DNA of 14,098 nt from Oscillospiraceae bacterium (lineage in GTDB: Bacteria > Bacillota_A > Clostridia > Oscillospirales > Ruminococcaceae). The position numbers were made by a program, and so were the translations under genes. Shown piece by piece: positions 6,868 through 13,570 of the stretch; the first letter of the stretch is position 1; each line of letters begins with the position of its first letter. The DNA lies in assembly GCA_017440445.1 (NCBI GenBank), contig JAFSHE010000258.1, positions 1 through 14,098 on the forward strand, read 5' to 3'. The notes beneath the pieces were generated by a model. The model was not told where the DNA came from. It was given only the letters and a program-made list of their open reading frames with translations, and made no database searches.

Positions 6868-7947
6868 ATGGCTTTTTTTCTTGATGAGATAGACAGCTGT
6901 CTGTGGGACTATCTCGCACAGACAGATAAAAAGATAGTTCTGTACGGAATGGGTGACGGTGCGGAGAAGATACAAAACGTCCTGCTTTCCATCGGCGTGC
7001 AGATAGATGACATCATGGCAAGCGATGAGTTCGTGCGTGGTCACAGCTTTCTCGGGATAAGGGTGAAGAAGCTCTCTGAGATAGAGGAGCTGTACGGCGA
7101 TAACTTTATTATTCTTGTAAGCTTTGGCTCACAGTTCCCTGAGGTTATGGAGCATATCTACGCCATCGCAGAGAAACACGAGCTTTATGCGCCGAATGTT
7201 CCTGTTGTGGGCGAGGGTCTGTTTACTCTTGATTACGCAAAAGAGCATTATAACGAGATAAAGTCTGCATACGAGCTTATGGCTGACGAGCAGTCGAAAA
7301 AGGTATTTGAGAATGTTATCCGCTACAAGCTGAGCGGAAATATATCCCTGCTGCGTGAGTGCGAAAGCCCTCGTGAGGAGATGTTCGACCTGCTCAGGAT
7401 AAACAGCGAGGAGATATATGTTGACCTAGGCGCATACAACGGCGACACTCTTGTGGAGTTTTTAAACGAGACCTCCATGAAGTTCAGAAAGCTGTATGCG
7501 ATGGAGCCTGACCATAAAAATTACATGAAGCTTAAGCGCAGGCTGTATATGATAGGTTCTGCGTTGCTTGAGGCATATAACTGCGGCGCATGGGACTGTG
7601 AAACTACTTTGCAGTTCAGTCTGCGCGCAGGAAGAAGCTCTAAGGTATCTGCTTCGGCTACTGCCCGCACGAAAGAGGTCAAGATGATGAGCGTTGACCA
7701 CATGCTTCAGGGCGGCGAGGCTACCTTCATCAAGTACGATGTGGAGGGCAGTGAGGACAAGGCTCTCGAGGGAACACGTCAGACTATCACGAAGTACCGT
7801 CCCAAGCTTAATGTGGCAGTATATCACAGAAATGAAGATATGTTTGCTATTCCGCTGAAGATAGCGGCTATGAACAGGAAGTATAAGATATATCTGAGAC
7901 ATCATCCCTACGTTCCGGATTGGGACACAAATATTTATTGTATCTGA
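6868..7947 (+). CDS. FkbM family SAM-dependent methyltransferase
   Basis: A protein of 359 residues. The N-terminal part (about 20-120) starts with KKIVLYGMGDGAEKI, a Rossmann-like glycine-rich segment often joined to FkbM domains. The methyltransferase follows: SAM motif VDLGAYNGDTLVEF at about 185-198, an acidic strand end with LYAMEPDHKNY, and FIKYDVEGSEDKALEG at about 287-302, the FkbM/Methyltransf_21 signature. The family mostly O-methylates sugars or polyketide hydroxyls. It lies 15 bases after the EAL-HDOD gene and 18 bases before the next, hence one transcript. Flagellin glycosylation islands often contain such enzymes, so methylation of a flagellin or surface glycan is a reasonable guess, but no glycosyltransferase is present here. 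Confidence 0.88.
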   Translation: MAFFLDEIDSCLWDYLAQTDKKIVLYGMGDGAEKIQNVLLSIGVQIDDIMASDEFVRGHSFLGIRVKKLSEIEELYGDNFIILVSFGSQFPEVMEHIYAIAEKHELYAPNVPVVGEGLFTLDYAKEHYNEIKSAYELMADEQSKKVFENVIRYKLSGNISLLRECESPREEMFDLLRINSEEIYVDLGAYNGDTLVEFLNETSMKFRKLYAMEPDHKNYMKLKRRLYMIGSALLEAYNCGAWDCETTLQFSLRAGRSSKVSASATARTKEVKMMSVDHMLQGGEATFIKYDVEGSEDKALEGTRQTITKYRPKLNVAVYHRNEDMFAIPLKIAAMNRKYKIYLRHHPYVPDWDTNIYCI

Positions 7948-7965
7948 CAGAAACGAGGATATAAA

Positions 7966-8751
7966 ATGAAGATAGTTATCGGAATCATACTTGTCGTGCT
8001 GCTTATCGGCGCACTGACTGCGTATCTTATTCTGATGCTGAATGCGCACCAGATGATATATTGCGGTGATATCACAAATGAGGAGGGCACTGCTGCCAGC
8101 GTTACACGAGTGTATACAACGGACCTCAGTGCGAACGAGGCTCTCTCTGAGATAGTTGCGGCGACCAACGCAGCAGAGGGCGATACGGTCTCCGTTGTGG
8201 AGATAACCGAGATACTGGCGGAGTATCAGAGCATAATCTACGCTCCCGTATTTACGGTGAACGCAAAGCAGATAGACACCTCTACCTTTGAGGTGACAGG
8301 CAGCGTATTCAATGGCATCGACGATGACGGAAATCCTACTCATAATGATTACATCTACAAGAATATGCGTCTTACTGCGGTAGTGCAGAATGGCGAGATA
8401 ATTGCGGCGCAGAATGTTTATCCCGCAATTGATGAAAATGAGGATGCAGACGATACTCTTGTTGAAAGAACCAAGACTATTGACCCGATAATCACCGAGG
8501 AGAATATCAAGGCAATATATGCATTCGAGCAGTGTGACAGCTTCCGTCTTATCTTCCAGGGTACAGCGGAGCTTCCCGCTTCGATGACATTTGTGTTTAC
8601 CTACGATGTTGTGGCGGAAAACCCTCTGGACTTCACAGGAATAGAGGATGGCGCTCTCGGTTTTGCGATGAATGTCGCTTACGATGAGGAGGGCATCTTC
8701 GACCCCACATACAATCTTGTAAAGACTATTACAGTCGAGCAGGATGGTTAA
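7966..8751 (+). CDS. Membrane-anchored extracytoplasmic protein of unknown function
   Basis: A protein of 261 residues whose first about 26 residues (MKIVIGIILVVLLIGALTAYLILML) form one transmembrane helix or uncleaved signal anchor; no lipobox cysteine is visible. The rest is soluble and acidic, with alternating strand-like patterns: Thr/Val-rich SVTRVYTTDLS, a middle VFTVNAKQIDTSTFEVTGSVFNGIDDDGNP, and a possible second beta module ending KTITVEQDG. It has no catalytic motif that I recognise. The N-terminal anchor predicts that residues 27-261 are outside the membrane. It is the third gene of the EAL-HDOD/fkbM unit and is followed directly by a terminator. The start ATG has a weak GAGGAT site. 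A link to envelope or flagellar function comes from context only. Confidence 0.82.
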   Translation: MKIVIGIILVVLLIGALTAYLILMLNAHQMIYCGDITNEEGTAASVTRVYTTDLSANEALSEIVAATNAAEGDTVSVVEITEILAEYQSIIYAPVFTVNAKQIDTSTFEVTGSVFNGIDDDGNPTHNDYIYKNMRLTAVVQNGEIIAAQNVYPAIDENEDADDTLVERTKTIDPIITEENIKAIYAFEQCDSFRLIFQGTAELPASMTFVFTYDVVAENPLDFTGIEDGALGFAMNVAYDEEGIFDPTYNLVKTITVEQDG

Positions 8752-8761
8752 TTGAATTACT

Positions 8762-8800
8762 GAAAGTCACTTTTGGGGAGCATCTCAGAAGTGACTTTTC
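8762..8800 (+). terminator. Intrinsic terminator after the EAL-HDOD/fkbM unit
   Basis: GAAAGTCACTT (8762-8772) pairs with AAGTGACTTTTC (8789-8800), a stem of about 10 pairs, and the loop holds a further GAG/CTC. It begins 10 bases after the preceding stop. The U-rich part lies within the 3' arm rather than after it, and the A-rich left arm could let it work in both directions. Confidence 0.7.
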
Positions 8801-8855
8801 AATATAAAGGTGCTATATTTATAGGAGCAGCAAATCAGAAATTACGGAGGGTAAG

Positions 8856-9266
8856 ATGGAAAGATATGAACTAAACGATAATGATAAAAGGTTGATAGAA
8901 ATCGGTCTTGATATATTAAAAAAGAACTTCGATGATGGGATTTATAATCACACCGTCGGGTGTGCTATCCTTTGTAAGAACGGTAATATTTATAAAGGGG
9001 TCAATTGTGATGGAATACATGGCTCATGTGCGGAGTATATCACAATGGGCATTGCCATTTCAGCAGGAGAAAGAGAGTTCGATACAATAGTAGCAGTGCA
9101 TGATAAGCATATCAATTATGTTATTCCTCCATGCGGTAATTGCAGACAGATGTTATTTGAATACTGTCCTGATATTAAAGTAATCGTTAATGATGAAAAC
9201 GGAAATCTTATCAAGGTAAAAGCACGGGATCTGCTGCCGTTTGCCTGGCAATCTGTAATTTGTTAA
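8856..9266 (+). CDS. Cytidine deaminase-like zinc hydrolase
   Basis: A protein of 136 residues, the size of small tetrameric cytidine deaminases. The zinc site is clear: GSCAEYITMGIAIS at about 55-68 (first ligand Cys and catalytic Glu) and PPCGNCRQML at about 92-101 (PCxxC). The opening (LIEIGLDILKKNF, then VGCAILCKNGNIYKGVN) follows the family pattern. Cytidine deaminases salvage cytidine and deoxycytidine to uridines; blasticidin-S deaminases share the fold, so substrate is uncertain, and IHGSCAEY departs from the common GACAERTA. The ribosome binding site GGAGGG lies shortly before ATG. Base use is clearly more AT-rich (AAA, GAT, TTT, ATT) than flanking genes, suggesting separate acquisition. 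The next gene starts 24 bases later in the same direction. Confidence 0.85.
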   Translation: MERYELNDNDKRLIEIGLDILKKNFDDGIYNHTVGCAILCKNGNIYKGVNCDGIHGSCAEYITMGIAISAGEREFDTIVAVHDKHINYVIPPCGNCRQMLFEYCPDIKVIVNDENGNLIKVKARDLLPFAWQSVIC

Positions 9267-9290
9267 TTTGTTTTGTAAAGGTGTGATATC

Positions 9291-10160
9291 ATGGGCTGTA
9301 ATCTCTGCCCAAGAATGTGCGGCGCAGACCGTGAAAGCAGCTTTGGCTTCTGCAGAATGGGAAAGAATATCAAGGCTGCAAGAGCTTCGCTCCACCATTG
9401 GGAGGAGCCTTGTATAAGCGGCACTAACGGCAGCGGAGCAGTGTTTTTCTCGGGCTGTGTGATGCGCTGCGTTTATTGTCAGAACTATCAGATAAGCGCA
9501 GAGGGCGCAGGAAAAGAGATATCCGTGCAGCGGCTTGCCGAGATATTTCTAGAATTAAAAGAGCAGGGTGCGCACAATATAAATCTTGTAAATCCCACGC
9601 ACTTCGTGCCACAGATAATCGAGGCGCTGGATATAGTGCGTGATAAGCTTTATATCCCCGTGGTGTACAACACAGGCGGTTATGAGCGAGTGGAAACTCT
9701 GCGTTTGCTCTCAGGATATGTGGACATATATCTTCCTGATGTGAAGTATTTCTCTGAAGAAGCGGCAAGGCTCTCGCAGGCACCGCATTACTTTGAAACA
9801 GCCATGGCAGCGGTGGAGGAGATGCTCCGTCAGACGGGGAGACCTGTTTTCGAGGGTGAACTGCTCAAAAAAGGAACGGTGGTGCGCCACATGGTCATCC
9901 CTAATCTATACAAGGACTCCGTTGAGGTGATAAAGCGTATAGGCGAGCGTTTCGGAAAGGATATCCTGTTCAGCCTTATGAGCCAGTATACACCATTCCA
10001 TAAGGCAAAGGGCGACCCGCACCTTGACCGCAGGATAACCACCTTTGAATACAGAAAAGCCCTCGACGCAGTGCTTGAAGCAGGGCTTGAGGGCTTTATG
10101 CAGGAGCGCAGCTCCGCAAAGGAGGAGTACACTCCCGACTTTGATATGAGTGGAATTTAA
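9291..10160 (+). CDS. PflA-like radical SAM protein (COG1313 type)
   Basis: A protein of 289 residues. The radical SAM cluster motif is C56-x3-C60-x2-C63 (SGCVMRCVYCQNYQIS), followed by radical SAM barrel elements such as NLVNPTHFVPQI, PVVYNTGGYE and DIYLPDVKYF. An extra N-terminal cysteine set (C3, C6, C10, C21: CNLCPRMCGADR...GFC) is typical of the uncharacterised pyruvate formate-lyase activating enzyme-related group, longer than true PflA (about 245 residues). Such proteins cleave SAM to make a deoxyadenosyl radical; the substrate of this group is not established and no pyruvate formate-lyase lies nearby. Start ATG 9291 has AAAGGTG before it. The stop codon overlaps, on opposite strands, the stop of the asnB remnant (TTAA). 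Confidence 0.88.
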   Translation: MGCNLCPRMCGADRESSFGFCRMGKNIKAARASLHHWEEPCISGTNGSGAVFFSGCVMRCVYCQNYQISAEGAGKEISVQRLAEIFLELKEQGAHNINLVNPTHFVPQIIEALDIVRDKLYIPVVYNTGGYERVETLRLLSGYVDIYLPDVKYFSEEAARLSQAPHYFETAMAAVEEMLRQTGRPVFEGELLKKGTVVRHMVIPNLYKDSVEVIKRIGERFGKDILFSLMSQYTPFHKAKGDPHLDRRITTFEYRKALDAVLEAGLEGFMQERSSAKEEYTPDFDMSGI

Positions 10161-10857
10161 TCTGATATTACCACGTTGTATTCACGCATCCACCTGTCGG
10201 TCTGTAAGAAATAAGCGAATATCTGAGGTACGGTCATAAGCTGGCCGTACCAGTTTTTTTGGAACGTAGCACCGCCGCTTTCGATCATTTCACGGAGCTT
10301 TCCACCGTCGACTATCTCTGTTATTCGGCAGTCGGGAGATCTCAGAAGTGCATCAAGCCGCTGTGAGAGCAGAGCCATGTAGTCGGGATTGTGGGTCTTG
10401 GGGTAGGGAGATTTCTTGCGCCAAAGCACATCCTCGGGGAGGATTTCCGTCATGGCATGCCGTACGAGTCCCTTTTCACGTCCACCAAAGGATTTCATCG
10501 CCCATGGGATATTGTATGCGTATTCCACTATACGGTAGTCACAGAAAGGAACTCTGACCTCAAGTCCGTTTGCCATGGACATTCTGTCCTTACGGTCCAG
10601 TAGAGTGGCCATAAAGTATTCGAGGTTGAGGAGGTACATCTCACGCATACGGCGCTCCTCGGTATTGTCGCTGTCAAGATAGTCTGTATGTGATATACAT
10701 TCATCGTATGCCCGTCTTACAAATTCCTCTGCCTCTGCCGCAGAGGTCTTTCTTTTCATAAGTGCAGCACGTTCAGGCACAGCGGTACTCCAGGGAAATC
10801 CGTCATAGAACAATACTTCCTTTCGGTGATACCACGGGTACCCGCCGAATATCTCAT
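10157..10857 (-). pseudogene. asnB: Asparagine synthetase, C-terminal remnant cut by mobile element insertion
   Basis: The - strand frame from about 10857 down to TAA at 10157 encodes the last 232 residues of a glutamine-hydrolysing asparagine synthetase. It starts at EIFGGYPWYHRKEVLFYDGFPWS and includes the signature LLDRKDRMSMANGLEVRVPFCDYRIVEYAY. The glutaminase domain (Cys2) and the SGGVDSS ATP loop that should precede it are absent. Family members read SGEGADEIFGGYPW here, and the match stops exactly at E, with the codon before reading TAT (Y) instead of GAT (D). Upstream, the frame happens to stay open to 11044 through unrelated sequence overlapping the recombinase 3' end, forming a chimaeric frame that I do not think is a real protein. 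The 5' half should lie at the other end of the element, beyond the window. Confidence 0.85.
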
Positions 10858-10875
10858 ACATATACACATGTTGTA
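10845..10875. other. Element-chromosome junction (attachment site, left end)
   Basis: Asparagine synthetase homology on the - strand runs cleanly up to GAG (10855-10853) and still agrees with the AT of the expected GAT codon at 10857-10856, then stops. The serine recombinase gene ends 81 bases further on. Large serine recombinases commonly sit within about 100-200 bases of their attachment site and cross over at a two-base core, so the core probably lies in 10853-10858. The exact core needs the other junction, which is outside the window. Confidence 0.6.
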
Positions 10876-10937
10876 ATACGCTGTTTCGGATGCTTTGATG
10901 TACGCTCAGCTTATCAGATAGTAGAGGGCATCCGGTA

Positions 10938-12515
10938 TTATTCGTCAGCCTTTGGCAGTCTGGGATATGCGACAAGATCAAAATTATCAGCTCGCTGTCC
11001 CTTGAATTTCGCACTGACTGCTTTGTTGTAAACAGCCTTTTCAAGCACCTGCTTCAAAAGCTCGTTTTTTTCGGCGGCGGTGTCAAGCTTGCCGTATATC
11101 CGCAGCAGCTCCTCGACCTTTGGAGCAAATTCTATCTTTGCACGGTGTCGCTGTTCAGCTATAACACGCTGCCCTTTAAGGTGGCTGCGTTCCGCTTCAA
11201 GTTCTGCTATATTGGCACGCAGCTCCTTGGCACGGGCAGTGAACTCCTGCACGGAATATACCTCCAGCTCTACAAGCTCGTGAGCCTTTTTGAGCTGTGT
11301 TTTCAGCTTGTCAAGCTCCTTTTCCTTGCGCTCAAGCGCAGATGCTATTGCTTCGATCTCGCTTCTTGATGGATCGAAGTCCTTTGGCTCTACACGGTAT
11401 TCTTCAGCCCAATCCTGCAGTATATCCAGCACTCTTTCCTCAACGTAATGCAAAGGCGTGCTGACCATATCGCAGGAACGGGCATGACATACAAGGTAGT
11501 CGGGGCGATTACCCGAGCCCTTTCGCATGACCATTTTCCTGCCGCATTTTGCGCACACTACAAGTCCCGAAAGAGGATTTTTAACAGCACTCTTATAACC
11601 AACGGGTGCAGGCGGCTGCTCTGCGAAAAGTTCCTGTGCTTTATCCCATTGCTCACGGGGAATGATAGCCTCGTGCAATCCCTTGGAAATAATACATTCG
11701 TCATTTGTTACAGGACGGGAAATAACAACTCCCTCAGGGGTCAGCTTCTTTTTTTGCTTGCGGTAGCCCCAGCGGATAAGACCTGCGTAGGTGGGATTTA
11801 TAAGTATATCACGAACTGTTTCTTTCTGCCAGTAATCATGCCTTATTGCGGAAATGGACAGCTCATTCAGGCGGCGTGCTATCGCTTGTATTCCCAGTCT
11901 TTTTCGCACGCCATCCGTTTCTGCACCGTTTATGTACCAATCATACATCAGCCGCACGACCTCTGCCTGTTCGGGCACTATCTCCATTGAATAACCCTTG
12001 TCGTTTTCAAGCTTCACGCGCTTGTAACCATAAGGCGCACGGCTGAGGCATTTCCCCTCCTTAGCGGCGGCTTCACGACCTCGCTGTAAACGGCGACGGA
12101 TTGTTTTATATTCCCTGCGGCTCATGAATAAGCCAAACTCGAAATACTCCTCATCGTATTCGTCATTCGGGTCGTAGGTCTTGAGAGGCGTAATTATCAG
12201 CGTTTCGGAATATTTGAAGGTCTGTGCCACAAGTCCCTGATCCATTGTATCTCCTCTGGCAAGTCGCTCGACCTCCATAACAAGAACGCCGTTCCATTTG
12301 CGTTCTCCGACCTCAGCAAGTAGCTTCTGCATGACGGGGCGGGCAGCGATGGTCTCGCCCGAAACCACCTCCTCGTATATCTCAGTGATGGGTAGTTCGT
12401 GTTTTCTGGCATATTCAAGAAGTGCAGCACGGTGACGGGATAGGGTCTCACCCTCGCCTCTCGCCTCCGCCTCAATATCCGAGCGGGATTTTCGCAGATA
12501 GATACAATAGTTCAT
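10938..12515 (-). CDS. Large serine recombinase (site-specific integrase)
   Basis: A protein of 525 residues. The resolvase-type catalytic domain (1-150) opens with CIYLRKSRSDIE, with the probable nucleophile at S10, and includes VVSGETIAARPVMQKLL and VMEVERLARGD with the conserved arginines. The Recombinase domain (about 155-300) begins RAPYGYKRV. A zinc ribbon follows with C321-x2-C324 and C343-x4-C348 (VVCAKCGRKM...LVCHARSCD). A charged coiled coil spans about 385-445, as in integrases of this class, where it controls synapsis and directionality. The enzyme cuts and rejoins attP and attB through a 5'-phosphoserine link. ATG 12515 has AAAGGAA before it and lies 25 bases after the repressor stop, so both are probably on one mRNA. 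All domains look intact. Confidence 0.95.
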   Translation of the reverse strand: MNYCIYLRKSRSDIEAEARGEGETLSRHRAALLEYARKHELPITEIYEEVVSGETIAARPVMQKLLAEVGERKWNGVLVMEVERLARGDTMDQGLVAQTFKYSETLIITPLKTYDPNDEYDEEYFEFGLFMSRREYKTIRRRLQRGREAAAKEGKCLSRAPYGYKRVKLENDKGYSMEIVPEQAEVVRLMYDWYINGAETDGVRKRLGIQAIARRLNELSISAIRHDYWQKETVRDILINPTYAGLIRWGYRKQKKKLTPEGVVISRPVTNDECIISKGLHEAIIPREQWDKAQELFAEQPPAPVGYKSAVKNPLSGLVVCAKCGRKMVMRKGSGNRPDYLVCHARSCDMVSTPLHYVEERVLDILQDWAEEYRVEPKDFDPSRSEIEAIASALERKEKELDKLKTQLKKAHELVELEVYSVQEFTARAKELRANIAELEAERSHLKGQRVIAEQRHRAKIEFAPKVEELLRIYGKLDTAAEKNELLKQVLEKAVYNKAVSAKFKGQRADNFDLVAYPRLPKADE

Positions 12516-12540
12516 CTTTTTCCTTTCAAAATTAACGCTG

Positions 12541-13269
12541 TCAGTTGTTTCGGCTGAATTTAGGTGCTATAAGCTCGATATATTCAAGAAGTCTTCTTTT
12601 GCCCTCTTCGTCCATCTGATTATAGCAGTCAAGAATGTATTGCTCTGTGTCATTATTATTTCGATCGTCGCTAATATGCTCATCAGGTAATCTCGGAGCG
12701 TTTAAGATCAGTTGTGTAAGTCTGTTCTTGCCTTCATCCTCGCTAATCACTCCTTGAACAACAAGCGAATTGATCTTATCCACTGACAGCTCTGCAAGCC
12801 TATGTTCACCGATTGCGAATGTATCTATATCTCCGATGTCATTCTGCTGGAAGAAATGTATCTTATCATTATAGCTTTCGATTACCCAATAGAATGTGTG
12901 CGAGTGCTCACAACAGAACTCTATGGCAAATCCGTTGCTTTTTTCATCATCAAAGACGATTGTGTTTGTTCTGATGTATTTGTTGACACGGCATCCGCAA
13001 CGAGGGCAGGCTATATCAGTGTTATCTACCTCGTGCGGATACAGCTTGAAGGGTATCTGTTCCATAAAAACATCTATGCCTAAGAGCCACTCGCTGTTTA
13101 CCTCAAGAGCCTCTGCAATAACGGCAAGTCTATCAGATTTAGGCTTAAAAACTCCTGACATATACTGGCTCATTGCGGATTTCGGGATATCAGTCAGTTG
13201 ACAAAGCTCGTTCTGAGAAATATTACGCATTTTCATAGCTTTTTTTAACCGTTGATTAAATTTTTCCAT
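12541..13269 (-). CDS. XRE-family HTH repressor with Cys/His-rich segment
   Basis: A protein of 242 residues. Residues 4-65 form a helix-turn-helix of Cro/CI type (FNQRLKKAMKMRNISQNELCQLTDIPKSAMSQYMSGVFKPKSDRLAVIAEALEVNSEWLLG). A Cys/His segment follows: C88-PR-C91-G-C93 and FCCEHSH (C119, C120, H122, H124), possibly a zinc ribbon. The C-terminal region ends with YILDCYNQMDEEGKRRLLEYIELI, a helix common at the end of such repressors. No LexA/CI Ser-Lys self-cleavage domain is evident. ATG 13269 is preferred to a TTG at 13302, because AAAGGTAGGTG precedes it and a promoter -10 overlaps the upstream codons. It is probably autoregulatory, acting on the three palindromes in the divergent region and controlling the recombinase downstream. 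Confidence 0.9.
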   Translation of the reverse strand: MEKFNQRLKKAMKMRNISQNELCQLTDIPKSAMSQYMSGVFKPKSDRLAVIAEALEVNSEWLLGIDVFMEQIPFKLYPHEVDNTDIACPRCGCRVNKYIRTNTIVFDDEKSNGFAIEFCCEHSHTFYWVIESYNDKIHFFQQNDIGDIDTFAIGEHRLAELSVDKINSLVVQGVISEDEGKNRLTQLILNAPRLPDEHISDDRNNNDTEQYILDCYNQMDEEGKRRLLEYIELIAPKFSRNN

Positions 13270-13292
13270 TGTTTGACACCTACCTTTTATTA

Positions 13293-13322
13293 TATTATAC
13301 AATATGTTACTATAAAAATCAA
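13293..13322 (-). promoter_or_regulatory. Leftward promoter of the repressor-recombinase unit
   Basis: Read on the - strand, TTGATT (13322-13317) and TATAAT (13298-13293) are separated by 18 bases, giving a start near 13286 and a short leader with the AAAGGTAGGTG ribosome binding site before ATG 13269. The imperfect palindrome at 13340-13357 lies just upstream of the -35. Confidence 0.65.
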
Positions 13323-13339
13323 TATATTTGGCGTAAAAA

Positions 13340-13357
13340 GTTTAGAATTTTCTGAAT
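13340..13357. promoter_or_regulatory. Operator 1 (imperfect copy)
   Basis: GTTTAGA-ATTT-TCTGAAT: the left arm equals that of the two perfect palindromes further right, and the right arm differs at two of seven positions from TCTAAAC. It lies between the leftward and rightward promoters, just before the -35 of the rightward one (13364). It is probably a weaker binding site for the XRE repressor. Confidence 0.55.
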
Positions 13358-13363
13358 TGTCAC

Positions 13364-13392
13364 TTGACAAAAGAGCAGGATAGTGGTATAAT
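13364..13392 (+). promoter_or_regulatory. Rightward consensus sigma-A promoter
   Basis: TTGACA (13364-13369), a 17-base spacer and TATAAT (13387-13392): both hexamers are exact consensus. Transcription should start near 13399, inside operator 2, so a bound repressor would block it. The first signal downstream is a terminator at 13443-13486 rather than a gene. Confidence 0.88.
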
Positions 13393-13395
13393 TCA

Positions 13396-13413
13396 GTTTA
13401 GATAATTCTAAAC
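13396..13413. promoter_or_regulatory. Operator 2 (perfect palindrome over the rightward start site)
   Basis: GTTTAGA-TAAT-TCTAAAC, with seven-base arms that are exact reverse complements. It covers the expected start of the strong rightward promoter, a classic repression position. The same arms recur exactly at 13496-13513, so this is a specific protein site rather than chance AT-rich symmetry. Confidence 0.78.
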
Positions 13414-13486
13414 TTAATTTTCTTTAAGTAAGACTATATAACAAATGCAGAAACATTTTACAAAATGAGTATCTGCATTATTTTTA
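13399..13486 (+). ncRNA. Predicted short RNA of about 85 nt under repressor control
   Basis: The consensus promoter (start near 13399) and the terminator (ending near 13486) bracket a stretch with no open frame of useful size and no ribosome binding site. The predicted product is a small RNA consisting largely of the long terminator hairpin. It may be a regulatory RNA, or simply an attenuated leader of the downstream 79-residue gene. Inferred from the signals alone. Confidence 0.45.
13443..13486 (+). terminator. Intrinsic terminator or attenuator in the element control region
   Basis: AATGCAGA (13444-13451) pairs with TCTGCATT (13472-13479), and inside it CATTTT (13454-13459) pairs with AAAATG (13462-13467) around a two-base loop, followed by ATTTTT (13480-13485). 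The stem is long with a U-run directly after it. It stands between the consensus promoter and the 13571 gene, so rightward expression of that gene would need readthrough or another promoter. Confidence 0.8.
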
Positions 13487-13495
13487 AAATTCTAG

Positions 13496-13513
13496 GTTTA
13501 GATATATCTAAAC
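13496..13513. promoter_or_regulatory. Operator 3 (perfect palindrome before the small gene)
   Basis: GTTTAGA-TATA-TCTAAAC is an 18-base fully symmetric sequence with the same arms as operator 2, exactly 100 bases further on. It lies just after the terminator and 57 bases before the 13571 start codon. No clear separate promoter is seen with it, though its centre TATATC could serve as a weak -10. Confidence 0.75.
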
Positions 13514-13570
13514 AAACAAAAAGGAAAAAGGACAAATTGTACGGCATAGACTATTACAGGGGGTGTTTTT

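Noticed and set aside
7462..8343. Open frame of 293 codons on the - strand across fkbM and the next gene
   Set aside because: It overlaps two supported + strand genes and their gap, and its translation has the Cys/His/Ser-rich look of an antisense shadow.
10858..11044. 5' extension of the asnB frame to an ATG at 11044
   Set aside because: Homology to asparagine synthetase stops at the junction; the extension is element DNA overlapping the recombinase end in another frame.
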